A stretch of DNA of 64,000 bases, from contig JBDTVG010000011.1 in NCBI GenBank assembly GCA_040007395.1, positions 1 to 64,000 on the forward strand, written 5' to 3'. The notes beneath the pieces were generated by a model. That model had not been told where the DNA came from. It saw nothing but the letters and a program-made list of their open reading frames with translations, and made no database searches. A program made the translations under genes and the position numbers. The DNA is from DATGFK01 sp040007395. GTDB taxonomy: Bacteria > Chloroflexota > Anaerolineae > Aggregatilineales > UBA2796. This document shows, piece by piece, positions 24,391-33,591 of this stretch (position 1 is the stretch's first letter; each line of letters begins with the position of its first letter).

Positions 24391-24484
24391 AACAAGTGCA
24401 TACTCCTGCCGCTCACCCGCTGCGAAGAGGGTCGTGTCCGGCTGTGTGTAGCCCGTTGACCGGGACAGGAGTAGAACACTTGTT
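24391..24484. other. Imperfect inverted repeat (18/19-bp arms) upstream of the flavoprotein gene
   Basis: The arm AACAAGTGCATACTCCTG at 24391-24408 pairs with CAGGAGTAGAACACTTGTT at 24466-24484. The loop is GC-rich and may fold further. It lies inside a 117-bp segment absent from the otherwise similar leader at 26251-26311, so it may be an inserted MITE or an RNA leader. Confidence 0.6.
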
Positions 24485-24659
24485 CATATAGTACACCTGT
24501 TCTATTATGCTGTGTAGTTCCATTCTGGGCGCGTCCAAATGGGAACGGGGTCGCCCAGAGGAAAAGGTGACATTCCTCACCTAAAGTAGTGACAAGCGAA
24601 CTGGAGAGGACGGTGTTTAACACTCTAGAATGTGGTGTTGAACAAAGATGGGGTTATCT

Positions 24660-26108
24660 ATGAACACGAATTTACCAATCATCATTCAGGGCGGGATGGG
24701 GGTTGCCATCTCAGACTGGCGACTAGCCCGCACAGTTTCACAGGCGGGGCAACTGGGTGTAGTGTCCGGCACCGGGATCAGCCGCGTCATGATCAGCCGC
24801 CTCATGGATGGCGATCTCAATGGACAGGTACGTTACGCCCTAGCAAACTTTCCATTCCAAGAGCCTGTCCAACAAATCTTAACGGCCTACTATATTGATG
24901 GTAGCAAAGCGCCCGGAACGCCTTACAAAAATCCCCCTCCCTACACGACAACCCCTACAAAAACACTGGACAGGCTGACGGTTATCGCCAATTTTGTGGA
25001 AGTCTTTCTGGCAAAAGAAGGGCATACCGGGTTAGTCGGCATCAATCTCATGGAGAAGATCCAGATGCCCAACATGGCTTCGCTGTATGGCGCGATGTTG
25101 GCGGGGGTCGATTATGTGATCATGGGCGCAGGCATCCCCAGCCAGATCGCGGGCATTCTGGATAAACTGGCGAACCACGAAGAAACGTTCTATCGAATTG
25201 ATGTGCATGGGGCGGAGAAAGACGACGACTATCGCCTGTGCTTTACCCCCGAAAAAATATTCCCCGGACTTGCTGATCAAGTAGGCCGATTAAAGCGTCC
25301 ACAGTTCTTGCCGATCATCGCTTCGACTGTGTTGGCACAAGCGCTGTTGAAACGCAGCGAAGGGGCGATCAACGGGTTCGTCATTGAGGGGCCACTCGCC
25401 GGCGGACATAACGCGCCGCCACGCGGTGAGCTAGTGCTGGATGAGCTTGGCGAACCTGTCTACACCGACAAAGATCGGGTCGATCTGGCAAAAATGCGGC
25501 AGATCGGCTTACCGTTCTGGCTAGCGGGCGCGTATGGCAACCCTGACCAGCTTCAACTAGCCTTAAATGAAGGGGCAGCGGGCATTCAGGTGGGGACGGC
25601 TTTCGCCTTTTGCCAAGAGTCAGGCATGAGTCCGCAGCTACGAACGGCGATTCTCGACAAGGTGCTGAAGGACGAAGTACAGGTATTTACCAGCCCCACC
25701 GCCTCGCCAACAGGCTTTCCGTTCAAGGTCGCACTCATGGAAGGGACAATGACCGATAACACGGTCTATGAAGCACGTCCCCGGCTGTGCGATCTCAGCT
25801 TCTTACGCACGCCGTATAAGCGGCCTGACGGCAAGCTAGGCTATCGGTGTTCCGCCGAGCCGGTTAAAGATTACGTCCGCAAAGGGGGACAGGCCGAAGA
25901 TACCGTTGGGCGGATCTGCTTGTGCAATAATCTCGCGGCGACGGCTGGCTTTCCGCAGTATCGCAAATCGGGCTATGTCGAAAAACCCGTTGTCACGACA
26001 GGCAATGATCTGGTCAATCTGCGGCAGTTTATTCCATCGGGGCAAAATTGCTATACCGCACAGGATGTTATCGATCATTTGCTCGGAGAACGTGTGAAAG
26101 CCAATTGA
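24660..26108 (+). CDS. Nitronate monooxygenase / PfaD-like flavoprotein
   Basis: The protein has about 482 residues, starting at ATG 24660 or in frame at 24648. It has the FMN-dependent TIM-barrel pattern of the 2-nitropropane dioxygenase/PfaD family: IIIQGGMGVAISDWRLARTVSQAG near the start, VSGTG, the YVIMGAGIPSQI strand, FVIEGPLAGGHNAPP for substrate/FMN contacts, and FWLAGAYGNPDQL...GAAGIQVGTAFAFCQESG for the phosphate site. The C-terminal part has a Cys-rich stretch (RICLCNNL). The usual reaction is flavin-dependent oxidation of a nitronate or a related enoyl reduction; the substrate is not evident here. The TGA stop lies in TTGACCC, the end of a repeat. Confidence 0.85.
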   Translation: MNTNLPIIIQGGMGVAISDWRLARTVSQAGQLGVVSGTGISRVMISRLMDGDLNGQVRYALANFPFQEPVQQILTAYYIDGSKAPGTPYKNPPPYTTTPTKTLDRLTVIANFVEVFLAKEGHTGLVGINLMEKIQMPNMASLYGAMLAGVDYVIMGAGIPSQIAGILDKLANHEETFYRIDVHGAEKDDDYRLCFTPEKIFPGLADQVGRLKRPQFLPIIASTVLAQALLKRSEGAINGFVIEGPLAGGHNAPPRGELVLDELGEPVYTDKDRVDLAKMRQIGLPFWLAGAYGNPDQLQLALNEGAAGIQVGTAFAFCQESGMSPQLRTAILDKVLKDEVQVFTSPTASPTGFPFKVALMEGTMTDNTVYEARPRLCDLSFLRTPYKRPDGKLGYRCSAEPVKDYVRKGGQAEDTVGRICLCNNLAATAGFPQYRKSGYVEKPVVTTGNDLVNLRQFIPSGQNCYTAQDVIDHLLGERVKAN

Positions 26109-26124
26109 CCCAACCCTACCGTCA

Positions 26125-26262
26125 TGCGTGTTTTGTGGGGACAATGCCTGCGTTGTACGGCATTTTTCTGACGATTGCCAATCAGCGGACAGGGCAAGCC
26201 CTGTCCCTACATTCAAGGCGTATTTCGTAGGGACAATGCCTGCGTTGTCCGTGTATTTGGTG
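26125..26262. repeat. GTAGGG palindromic repeat cluster
   Basis: A-type, B-type and A-type units follow the flavoprotein gene. The right edge continues into the duplicated leader upstream of the GyrB-like gene. Confidence 0.9.
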
Positions 26263-26311
26263 GGGTTAACTGTGTAGTTCCACTCTGGGCGCGTCCAAAT
26301 GGGAACGGTTT
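26251..26311. repeat. Leader segment shared with 24374-24552
   Basis: Bases after TGTCC (GTGTATTTGGTGGGGTTAAC) and TGTGTAGTTCCACTCTGGGC onward match the region upstream of the flavoprotein gene, where 117 extra bases (24394-24510) lie between the two parts. Either an insertion there or a deletion here explains it. Confidence 0.85.
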
Positions 26312-26415
26312 AAGAGGAGTCGAAACGCTTAGAGATACCGTGTCGGCGTGGTAAAATATAGGGGATTGCAGCGCATCAACTTTCACCGAAGCCCAGCACA
26401 ATTCAGGAGGCATTC

Positions 26416-27666
26416 ATGGCAACTCCCAACGAGTTAACCCCGCGTCAGCAACAGGTCGCAGACGATATTCAAGTGTTGAAAGGGTTGGATCATGTCCGTT
26501 TCCGACCGGGGATGTATATAGGGAGCCGACCAGACGCGATAGATAACATGCTCTATGCAGTGCTTGATAACTCAATAAATGAGGCAATGGTTAGGCTTTG
26601 CGACAAGATTGAATTAGTCATTCACGCCGATGGCTCCATTACGATTTCAGACAATGGTAGCGGTATTCCTGTCGCTATCTATCCAAGAGAGGGTATTTCG
26701 CAGCTTGAAGTTGAGTTGACCATCATATTCGCTGGTGGTCGTATCAGGAATCCTCTTTACTGTGTATGGGGTGGGATGCACGGCATTGGCCTTAACGCGG
26801 TCAATGCGCTCTCCGAATCGCTTATCGCTGAGGTTCGACGCGATGGCTATCTGTGGCGGCAGAGCTATGCGCGTGGAGTGCGTACCAGCGATCTTGAGCA
26901 AATCCGCCCGATGAACGAGGGCGAATCAACGGGAACATCAATCACGTTCTATCCCGATGCTGAGATTTTTCTTGAATTGCTCAAGGTGCATGACTTCAAC
27001 TTCAACACACTGGCGAATCGGTGTCGCGAACTTGCGTACATCCTGCCGGGACTCACCATTCATTTAGTGGATCAACGTGAGACAGGGCTGCCGCGTGAAA
27101 CCACCTTCTATTTTGAGGGTGGCCTCACGAGCTTTGTGAAATATCTCAATCGCAGCCGAAACCCGCTTCACACTGTAATAAGTGGTACAAAAACCGTCTA
27201 TGTAGACAAAGACACCAATCGGGAAAAGATCATCGAGATCGATTTTGCCTTCCAATACACCGATGACTTGCGCACCACCGAACTCACCTTCGTGAATACT
27301 GTCCAAACACCCGATGGTGGCACCCATTGGACGGGATTTCGCACAGCCCTGACCCGCACAATTAACAAATGGGCGCATAAAACAGGCTTCTTTAAAGACA
27401 ATGAGGCCAATTTTATCGGTCAGAACACGCTCGAAGGCTTGACCGCAGTAGTCAGCATCAAACATCCTTATCCACAGTTCAAGAGTCAAACCAATGTGGT
27501 ATTTGTAAATCCCGAAGTCAAGGGCATCGTCGCGTCTGTGGTTTCAGAGTTTTTCACACAGCATCTTGAAAGCAATCCAGACGAAGCACAACGCATTCTG
27601 GATCGCTGTCGTCGCGCCAGAGCAGAGGCGGAGGCGTGGCGCAATAAATTGACCCCGCCCTTGTAG
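26416..27666 (+). CDS. Orphan N-terminal half of GyrB/ParE (GHKL ATPase plus transducer)
   Basis: The protein has 416 residues with AGGAGG before the ATG. It matches the first half of a type IIA topoisomerase ATPase subunit: GLDHVRFRPGMYIGS, DNSINEAM with the catalytic Glu56, DNGSGIP (79-85), GGMHGIG (119-125), and the transducer block GFRTALTRTINKWA...LEGLTAVVSIKHPYPQFKSQTN. The TOPRIM and DNA-binding half is missing and the frame ends in a palindromic repeat (TTGTAGGG supplies TAG). The transducer lysine after QT is Asn360. It may bind ATP, but it cannot be a full gyrase. It could be a truncated relic or a free-standing modulator. Confidence 0.85.
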   Translation: MATPNELTPRQQQVADDIQVLKGLDHVRFRPGMYIGSRPDAIDNMLYAVLDNSINEAMVRLCDKIELVIHADGSITISDNGSGIPVAIYPREGISQLEVELTIIFAGGRIRNPLYCVWGGMHGIGLNAVNALSESLIAEVRRDGYLWRQSYARGVRTSDLEQIRPMNEGESTGTSITFYPDAEIFLELLKVHDFNFNTLANRCRELAYILPGLTIHLVDQRETGLPRETTFYFEGGLTSFVKYLNRSRNPLHTVISGTKTVYVDKDTNREKIIEIDFAFQYTDDLRTTELTFVNTVQTPDGGTHWTGFRTALTRTINKWAHKTGFFKDNEANFIGQNTLEGLTAVVSIKHPYPQFKSQTNVVFVNPEVKGIVASVVSEFFTQHLESNPDEAQRILDRCRRARAEAEAWRNKLTPPL

Positions 27667-27760
27667 GGACAATGCTTGCGTTGTCCGACATTTTTCTGAT
27701 GATTGCCAATCAGCGGACAGGGCAAGCCCAGTCCCTACCGTATGTTTCGTAGGGCATGTG
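27660..27760. repeat. GTAGGG palindromic repeat pair
   Basis: An A-type unit beginning in the stop codon of the GyrB-like gene is followed by a B-type unit with one mismatch (CCCAGTCC) and a decayed tail. Confidence 0.9.
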
Positions 27761-27873
27761 CGGCGGTCTATTTGCCAGAAATGTATAAACTATGAGATGC
27801 CGCTCACTACCACACTAGATCTATAATCTAGTCACCTGATGCTGCCCACTTCATCGACGCAAAGGATCTCGCC

Positions 27874-28932
27874 ATGCAGCCCGCCAACCACCCCAAAGAA
27901 AAACGTAAACGCAGCCCCAGACTCGCCACATGGCAGCTATCGTGCCTTGTGGTGTGTTTGCTCGTGGCAGCCGTGATCCTTGTTATGCTTATCCGAGGCC
28001 TCCGACTGGTGCCACCTCACATTATCCCAACGGCGGTTGCACGACTCTCGACCAGCACACCTATTCCCGGCCTCACGCCCGAAGACACCCTCTTGGACAA
28101 GCTGACGGGCAGGATTATTTTTCAAACGCAAAGGGTTGCCGACAATTCGATAAAGACATATATCATCAATGCTGATGGAACTGATCTACATGAGCTAAAA
28201 ATAGATAATCCGATATTTGCACAGTCAAGATCTGGACGTATTTGGTCACCTGATGGACAACACGTAATTATCATCCCTGACGGTAGCCCTATTGGCAGCG
28301 ATAAGCTAGTCATATATATTGCCAATCTGGGGGATTCAAATCTTATGAAATTAACGCGGGAGGGATATCGCTATTCTTGGTCGTTTGATAGCAAGCGTAT
28401 TGCCTATGTAGGGCATGTTGAAAAATCAACCATAGACAGTGATCAAATATTTATTATGAACGCTGCTGGGTCTGGAATTACTCAAGTTACCAAAGAATGG
28501 GGGGGTGGGATTAACCCCTCTTGGTCACCGGACGGCAAACATATTGTATTTTTGTCATATCAAACACACAGCCTTTTTACAATAGATACTGATGGGTCTA
28601 ATTTGCAAAGGCTTACGGAGAAAATTGCGGTAGCTGCTATTCCTCGATGGTCCCCCGATGGTCAACATATTGCTTTCACAATGGGTGGAAATACGAACAT
28701 TAATATTGTGAATGCCGACGGTTCTAATCGAACTGAGATCACTAAGGATGGAGTCAATTTACTACCTTACTGGTCGCCGGATAGCAGGCATATCGTTTAT
28801 GTTTCTCAGATTAAAGGTACGGGAGATCCGTATCGGATAACTATCGTCGATATAGACGGTTCCCATAAAACCCAACTGACCTATCCCGGCTACGAAGGAT
28901 ATTCAGATTCCAACCCTATCTGGATACCTTGA
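27874..28932 (+). CDS. Membrane-anchored PD40/TolB-like beta-propeller protein
   Basis: The protein has 352 residues. A basic N-terminus and one membrane segment (WQLSCLVVCLLVAAVILVMLI) are followed by a Thr/Pro linker and repeated WSPDG(Q/K)H blades (WSPDGQHVIII, WSPDGKHIVFL, WSPDGQHIAFT, WSPDSRHIVYV), each paired with an INADG-type turn. This is a secreted, anchored beta-propeller of the PD40/TolB type. Such proteins sense or scaffold outside the membrane; the ligand is unknown. A + strand ribosome site AAAGGA lies before the ATG. Confidence 0.85.
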   Translation: MQPANHPKEKRKRSPRLATWQLSCLVVCLLVAAVILVMLIRGLRLVPPHIIPTAVARLSTSTPIPGLTPEDTLLDKLTGRIIFQTQRVADNSIKTYIINADGTDLHELKIDNPIFAQSRSGRIWSPDGQHVIIIPDGSPIGSDKLVIYIANLGDSNLMKLTREGYRYSWSFDSKRIAYVGHVEKSTIDSDQIFIMNAAGSGITQVTKEWGGGINPSWSPDGKHIVFLSYQTHSLFTIDTDGSNLQRLTEKIAVAAIPRWSPDGQHIAFTMGGNTNINIVNADGSNRTEITKDGVNLLPYWSPDSRHIVYVSQIKGTGDPYRITIVDIDGSHKTQLTYPGYEGYSDSNPIWIP

Positions 28933-28959
28933 CGTTATGGCGAGGGCAACCAATGCAGT

Positions 28960-29085
28960 AATTTTGTCGGGATAATGCTTGCGTTGTCCGTGTTTGGTAT
29001 CCCTCCACCAATGCCGGACAGGGCAAGCCCAGTCCCTACAAGAGATCGTGTTTTGTAGTGATAATACCTGCGTTGTCCGGCATTT
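28960..29085. repeat. GTAGGG palindromic repeats, partly decayed
   Basis: A-B-A units with mismatches (GTCGGGATAATGC, GTAGTGATAATACC) lie behind the propeller gene, so this cluster is older or free to drift. Confidence 0.85.
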
Positions 29086-29129
29086 TGCGTTATCCGTAAA
29101 TGGAGTCGGCGGGACAACGGGAACGGTGT

Positions 29130-29181
29130 AAAAAATTAGACCCTGTATTCACTATGCTAAATACAGTGGTCTAATTTTTTT
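29130..29181. terminator. Bidirectional terminator
   Basis: Arms AAAAAATTAGACC..CTGTATT and AATACAG..GGTCTAATTTTTT form a long stem between convergent genes (propeller on +, secreted protein on -), with A and T runs on both sides. Confidence 0.85.
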
Positions 29182-29217
29182 ACCGACTTACCGACTTATC
29201 AATTTAGCAATGGTCAG

Positions 29218-30156
29218 CTATTTGGCGGGAGTTGCTTGCTGACCCATCACATAAGGATTGCTCACGAAGGTTGACACGGCTTTGTCCACCACCGGGCTGA
29301 GTTGGTCAGCCTCGGCTTGGGTAATGATGCCATCGGTCACGTCTTGCGCCAGTGCATCCTTATAGGCTTTGGTCAGCGCATCGCTCACCGTCTGCACATC
29401 GACCTTCTGGGTAGTGGCAAGCGCAGAAATCGACATGCCGGGAGGGGTGATCAAGGTCTTGACCAGATCGGCACATTTGATGTTGAGGGGCTGTGCGGCA
29501 ACTACATATTGCTTGACAACGTTGAACATGCCGTTGCCAAAACCGAAGCCGCCAAATCCAGCGCCACCACGCGGGCCATTGCCGCCGCCGCCATTACCAC
29601 CACCGGGTGCAGCGGGCGTGGCCCCTGACAATTGAGCCAAGATGACGCGCATGTTGCTAATATCGGGGAACGCGGCTTGGGCTTGCGGACGGGGCGGCGG
29701 ATTGCCATTACCACCACCGTTACCACCACCATTACCACCGTTCGCAGGGCGTGTTGCTGCCTGACCGGGCTGACGTGGCGGAGCCGATAGTGCATCTGCT
29801 TCGGCCTGCGTCAGTACGCCATCCGTCACGGCCTGATCAATGTCGGCTTTGCGTGCCGCCTGAAGCGTATCGCTGAACGTCTTTATATCGACGTTCGCAG
29901 CGCTGGCAATATCGGGCAGCGCTTGCCCACTGAAAATATCCTTACGCAGTACCGCCGACGTAATGCCGAGGGCTTTCGCGGTGATGTCCGCATAATTCGT
30001 CGTGGTGCAGGCATTAAACGCCTGAACCGCGATAGAGGGGCGACCTCCAAACCCACCGCCGCCCTGCGCCAGAGTCGGCTGCGATTGCACTGTCGCCATG
30101 CCTGCCAAAATCACAATTGTCGCTGCTAGCATTAACCACTTGGAAAACTTTACCAT
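29218..30156 (-). CDS. Secreted Gly/Asn-rich protein with two homologous helical repeats
   Basis: The protein has about 312 residues from ATG 30156 (GAGGAGG upstream). The signal peptide is KWLMLAATIVILAGMATVQSQPTLAQ. Two copies of a helical unit are seen: ITSAVLRKDIFSGQALPDIASAANVDIKTFSDTLQAARKADIDQAVTDGVLTQAEADAL and ...GMSISALATTQKVDVQTVSDALTKAYKDALAQDVTDGIITQAEADQL. The A.TDG.(L/I)TQAEAD.L motif is like DUF2680-type proteins. Between them lie Gly/Asn/Pro-rich low-complexity linkers. A cell-envelope role is probable; the function is unknown. Confidence 0.75.
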   Translation of the reverse strand: MVKFSKWLMLAATIVILAGMATVQSQPTLAQGGGGFGGRPSIAVQAFNACTTTNYADITAKALGITSAVLRKDIFSGQALPDIASAANVDIKTFSDTLQAARKADIDQAVTDGVLTQAEADALSAPPRQPGQAATRPANGGNGGGNGGGNGNPPPRPQAQAAFPDISNMRVILAQLSGATPAAPGGGNGGGGNGPRGGAGFGGFGFGNGMFNVVKQYVVAAQPLNIKCADLVKTLITPPGMSISALATTQKVDVQTVSDALTKAYKDALAQDVTDGIITQAEADQLSPVVDKAVSTFVSNPYVMGQQATPAK

Positions 30157-30289
30157 ACCAACCTCCTCAACATATCGAATACACAAGCATGGTTGTAGAT
30201 CCAAGTTGTAACCGAACTGTAAAATCCGTGCGTAGAAGTGACGAACTACGCCATTCTCTCACCGCTGGCTAATGAAGCCAAGACTGAAG

Positions 30290-30480
30290 CCAAGACCGGA
30301 GAGGGCAAGCCCTGTCCCTACATCAACCGCGTTTGTAGGGACAATGCCCACTTTGTACGCGTTTGTCGATGTTTACCAATGCGTGTTTGGTAGCGACAAT
30401 GCTTGCGTTGTCCGCGTTTGGTATCCCTCCACCAATGCCGGACAGGGCAAGCCCTGTCCCTACATCAACCGCGTTTTGCC
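30290..30480. repeat. GTAGGG palindromic repeat cluster
   Basis: B-type, A-type (two, one decayed) and B-type units lie between the two minus-strand genes; the interval 30157-30493 holds no other gene. Confidence 0.9.
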
Positions 30481-30493
30481 TAAGGATCGACCT

Positions 30494-31396
30494 TTAGCGA
30501 GATTCTCTGGACAGTGCGTAGATCGCGCCCAGCAACAGCCCCGCGCCGACGATCCCCGGCAGCAGCAAGCGCTCCCCGAACAAGATCCAAGCCAGCACGG
30601 CGGCGGTCAGTGGTTCTAGGAGAATCAGGATACTGGCAACTGGCGCTGAGGTGGTACGCATTCCGATCAAAAACAACCCATAGGCCAGCGCCGTTGGCAC
30701 CACCCCCAGATAGAGGATCAGCGCCCAGCCCGTCAGCGGATAGTTTCCGGCGGCAGATACCACGAGATGCGAAAGCGCAAACAGACAGATCGCCCCGGTG
30801 CTGAACCCTATCGCGGTGATTTGCAACGCATGGTATTTGCCTGAAAGGAATTTACCGAGCATGAGCACGCTTGAATGAGTCAAGGCTGATCCGGCGGCAA
30901 GGGCCACGCCCACCAACGATGAGTTATAGTGCGTCGTGGTGGCGCTGCCCGCCACCAGCAGCACCGCCCCGACTAAGGCCAGCGCCACCATTTTTAGGAT
31001 AAACGGTGTGGGCATGGTGTGTTCGAGCGCGGCAGTCATCAGAATGACCAGTATGGGCGCAGAGCATACAGCGATCAGCGTGGCAATGGTGACTCCGGTA
31101 AACGAGATCGCGGCAAAGTACAGCACTTGATCGGTTGCCGTGAGCAGTCCGATCAACATCATGAGGCCAACATCGCGCCGCGAGATTGACCACATACTGC
31201 GTCCCAAGAGTTGCCAGCCTATGACGAGCAGAATCGGCGCGGCTATCACTAGCCGCAAATAGCTAATAGTCAGGGGAGTCGTGCTGGTGAGATTAACGAG
31301 CGCTTGTGAGGCAACGCCCACCGTCCCCCATAATGCGCTGGCGATGACGACAAACAGTGTTCCACGTTGCACAGAACGCGCCTGAATAGTGTCCAT
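30494..31396 (-). CDS. EamA/DMT-family transporter
   Basis: The protein has 300 residues with ten hydrophobic segments arranged as two related halves, as in the drug/metabolite transporter superfamily. The first half begins GTLFVVIASALWGTVGVASQAL (the conserved N-terminal AxxWG motif). The second half ends PVASILILLEPLTAAVLAWILFGERL, matching the family's conserved E-P-L..A..L.GE block. It probably exports small metabolites such as amino acids; the substrate is unknown. AAAAGGA precedes the ATG. A structured leader lies upstream. Confidence 0.88.
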   Translation of the reverse strand: MDTIQARSVQRGTLFVVIASALWGTVGVASQALVNLTSTTPLTISYLRLVIAAPILLVIGWQLLGRSMWSISRRDVGLMMLIGLLTATDQVLYFAAISFTGVTIATLIAVCSAPILVILMTAALEHTMPTPFILKMVALALVGAVLLVAGSATTTHYNSSLVGVALAAGSALTHSSVLMLGKFLSGKYHALQITAIGFSTGAICLFALSHLVVSAAGNYPLTGWALILYLGVVPTALAYGLFLIGMRTTSAPVASILILLEPLTAAVLAWILFGERLLLPGIVGAGLLLGAIYALSRESR

Positions 31397-31479
31397 GAAT
31401 GATGTCCTTTTTCTTGAAGCGGTATTAGGATGAATGGAAGTGAAACCGACAAGAGACAGGACATAGACACAGCTAACTA

Positions 31480-31570
31480 GACGGCTGCTTGAAACAGCGC
31501 CTCACAGTTCGCGGCGAAGCTAATCCTGCCTTTAACGCAGGATTACTGGTGGCGAAAGGGGATCTATATG
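31480..31570 (-). ncRNA. Structured leader-like region upstream of the EamA gene
   Basis: On the minus strand three stems follow each other: TAATCCTGC/GCAGGATTA (9 bp, at 31521-31545), TTCGC/GCGAA around 31509-31520, and GCTG/CAGC around 31484-31497. They lie 90-150 bases before the transporter start. This looks like a riboswitch-type leader or the end of a lost insertion element. It matches none of the riboswitch consensus sequences I know. Confidence 0.4.
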
Positions 31571-31715
31571 GAGGCAGGAGCGCGTATAGTCACGCATAAG
31601 AGTATTCTTTGCTGGAAAATAGTTGACCATCATAAATATAACTTGCCGCTATATCGATCCGCAAATTGTGTACGGGGCAAAACACGCATAGGCAAACATC
31701 GCAAAACCCGCATTG

Positions 31716-31905
31716 ATGTAGGGACAGGGCTTGCCCTGTCCGGCATTGGTGGAGGGATACCAAACGCGGACAACGCAAGCATTGTCCCTACAAAACGCGC
31801 ATTGGCAACCATCGACAAACGCGCATTGGTGTAGTGGTCGGGCTTGCCCTGTCCGGCATTAGCAACCATCGACAAACGCCGGACAACGCAGGCATTGTCT
31901 GCTGC
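31716..31905. repeat. GTAGGG palindromic repeat cluster
   Basis: B-A-B-A units, the later ones decayed, lie downstream of the FmdB-like gene. The rest of the interval 31571-31920 shows nothing that I can support. Confidence 0.85.
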
Positions 31906-31920
31906 TTTCTATCTGCGTTT

Positions 31921-32313
31921 TTAGTCTGCGTCGAAGCCGCCGCCCTCGACGGGTTCTGGCCCCGGCATATTCGCTTCAATTGTCTCTGGGTCTTCGCCCT
32001 TTTCGAGCCGATCCACCACTTCGTTAAATTCCTGACCCAAGTCTTCGCCTATGTCATCGCTCATCCGGCGCATGTAGCGACCTAGCGTTGCCGGATCAGC
32101 GTCCGCCAGATCGTCCAAAACGCTGTCATCGTCAAGGCTGCTGAAGCGACTCGCCTCGGACTTGGCAATCGCGACCCACGAGATCAGCCGGGATAAGTTG
32201 GTGCTTTGGCAGTTCGGACAGGTCGGAATGGCGTTATCATAATCGCTGTACGTTTTATACTTGAGAACCACGCGACGTTTACAGTTATTGCAACGATAAT
32301 CATAAGCAGGCAC
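31921..32313 (-). CDS. FmdB-family zinc-ribbon protein
   Basis: The protein has about 130 residues. The family usually starts MP.Y.YRC; here the GTG at 32313 gives MPAYDYRC and has GGGAGG at good spacing, better than the ATG at 32319. The zinc ribbon is CNNC (near residue 9) with CPNC (near 32). The rest is acidic and helical (DDSVLDDLADADPATLGRYMRRMSDDIGEDLGQEFNEVVDRLEKGEDPE), the form common in Chloroflexota members. The family is called regulatory, but its molecular role is not well defined. Confidence 0.85.
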   Translation of the reverse strand: MPAYDYRCNNCKRRVVLKYKTYSDYDNAIPTCPNCQSTNLSRLISWVAIAKSEASRFSSLDDDSVLDDLADADPATLGRYMRRMSDDIGEDLGQEFNEVVDRLEKGEDPETIEANMPGPEPVEGGGFDAD

Positions 32314-32410
32314 GAGCATTACCTCCCGGTTTCGTGGTATTTTTGAGTGCTGATTTGATTATAGCGAGACAAGATCGTGCCGCCAACGGAACCAGATAAA
32401 GGGGAGAGCC

Positions 32411-33223
32411 ATGCAAGAACTACAACAAAATCCACCAGCGAGTACACCCGATACGGAACGTCCTGCTGCTGGCGTATCGGTGCAAATTCCAGCCAGCCAA
32501 CCGATTGTGACCTACGTGCTGTTAGCCATCTTGATCATTGTATTTGTGGCGCAGCTTGTCGAAAACCAGATCTCAGACGTGGGTAATCCCTTGGTTGAGG
32601 CCGGGATATTCTCCTTTGACCGCATCCTGAACGGAGAATACTATCGGCTGTTCACGTCGATGTTTCTGCACGCGAGTGTTGCCCATATCTTCCTGAATGG
32701 GATAGCGCTGTGGTCGTTTGGGCGGAGTGTCGAGGGCTTTTTTGGACACACCCGCTTTACCCTGATCTACTTTCTCGGCGGCTTGTTCGGTGGTATCTTG
32801 GAATTTATCTTTTCGCGGGGTTTGGCGCTGGGAGCCTCTGGCGCGATCTTCGCGATTTTCGGCGCGGAAATGGTGTTCCTGTACCGTAACCGAACCCTGT
32901 TCGGGAAGCGTGCTGATCAACAACTGAGATCGCTGATCATTTTGGCGCTGGTCAATCTTGGCTTTGGCATCTATACCCAGTTCGCGCCCGGTTCAGTCCG
33001 CATCGGCATTGCGTCGCACATGGGCGGCTTTATTGCCGGGGCAGCGTTGGCGTGGTTTATCGCGCCCCGTTTTGAATTGCGGGCTGATGCCAGTGTCCCG
33101 CCCACCTATCACATCGCGGATACAATCACGGAGTCGACCACATGGCTGGCCTCTGGTGTGGTAGCGGTGGTTATCCTTGCTATCTTTCTGGTGAGCCTAA
33201 CGATTCTTCGCACGGCAGCCTGA
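32411..33223 (+). CDS. Rhomboid-family intramembrane serine protease
   Basis: The protein has 270 residues with a soluble N-terminus (about 30 residues) and six to seven membrane segments. Catalytic motifs are visible: GASG with Ser143 and SHMGGF with His203, plus the HASVAHIFLNGIALW helix that carries conserved His and Asn. This is the standard core of prokaryotic rhomboids, which cut substrates in the membrane. GGGAGAG precedes the ATG. It is divergent from the FmdB gene, so they probably share a promoter region. Confidence 0.92.
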   Translation: MQELQQNPPASTPDTERPAAGVSVQIPASQPIVTYVLLAILIIVFVAQLVENQISDVGNPLVEAGIFSFDRILNGEYYRLFTSMFLHASVAHIFLNGIALWSFGRSVEGFFGHTRFTLIYFLGGLFGGILEFIFSRGLALGASGAIFAIFGAEMVFLYRNRTLFGKRADQQLRSLIILALVNLGFGIYTQFAPGSVRIGIASHMGGFIAGAALAWFIAPRFELRADASVPPTYHIADTITESTTWLASGVVAVVILAIFLVSLTILRTAA

Positions 33224-33269
33224 TCAGGCTTGATCAGATAGACGCATGGCAGGCCAGGGCTTTTCGTAG

Positions 33270-33495
33270 GGGGTTCTGTGCGGACAGGGCTTGCCCTGTC
33301 CCTACGTCAATGCGCGTTTTGTAGGGACAATGCTTGCGTTGTCCGCGTTGGTATCCCTACGTCAATGCGTGTTTTGTAGGGACAATGCCTGTGTTGTCCG
33401 GTATTTACCACGATTGCCAATATCGGACAGGGCAAGCCCTGTCCCTACGTCAATGCGTGTTTTGTAGGGACAATGCTTGCGTTGTCCGGCATTGC
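33270..33495. repeat. GTAGGG palindromic repeat cluster
   Basis: B-A-A-B-A units spaced by GTCAATGCGTGTTTT-like linkers fill the interval 33224-33552. Confidence 0.9.
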
Positions 33496-33591
33496 TAAGA
33501 TTTGGGGTTGTCTGTCACAAACCAAGCCCCTGCGTTATAATGCACGGTAGTCTTGTCCTACACGTTTCATAACAGAAAGGGAATTACACCT

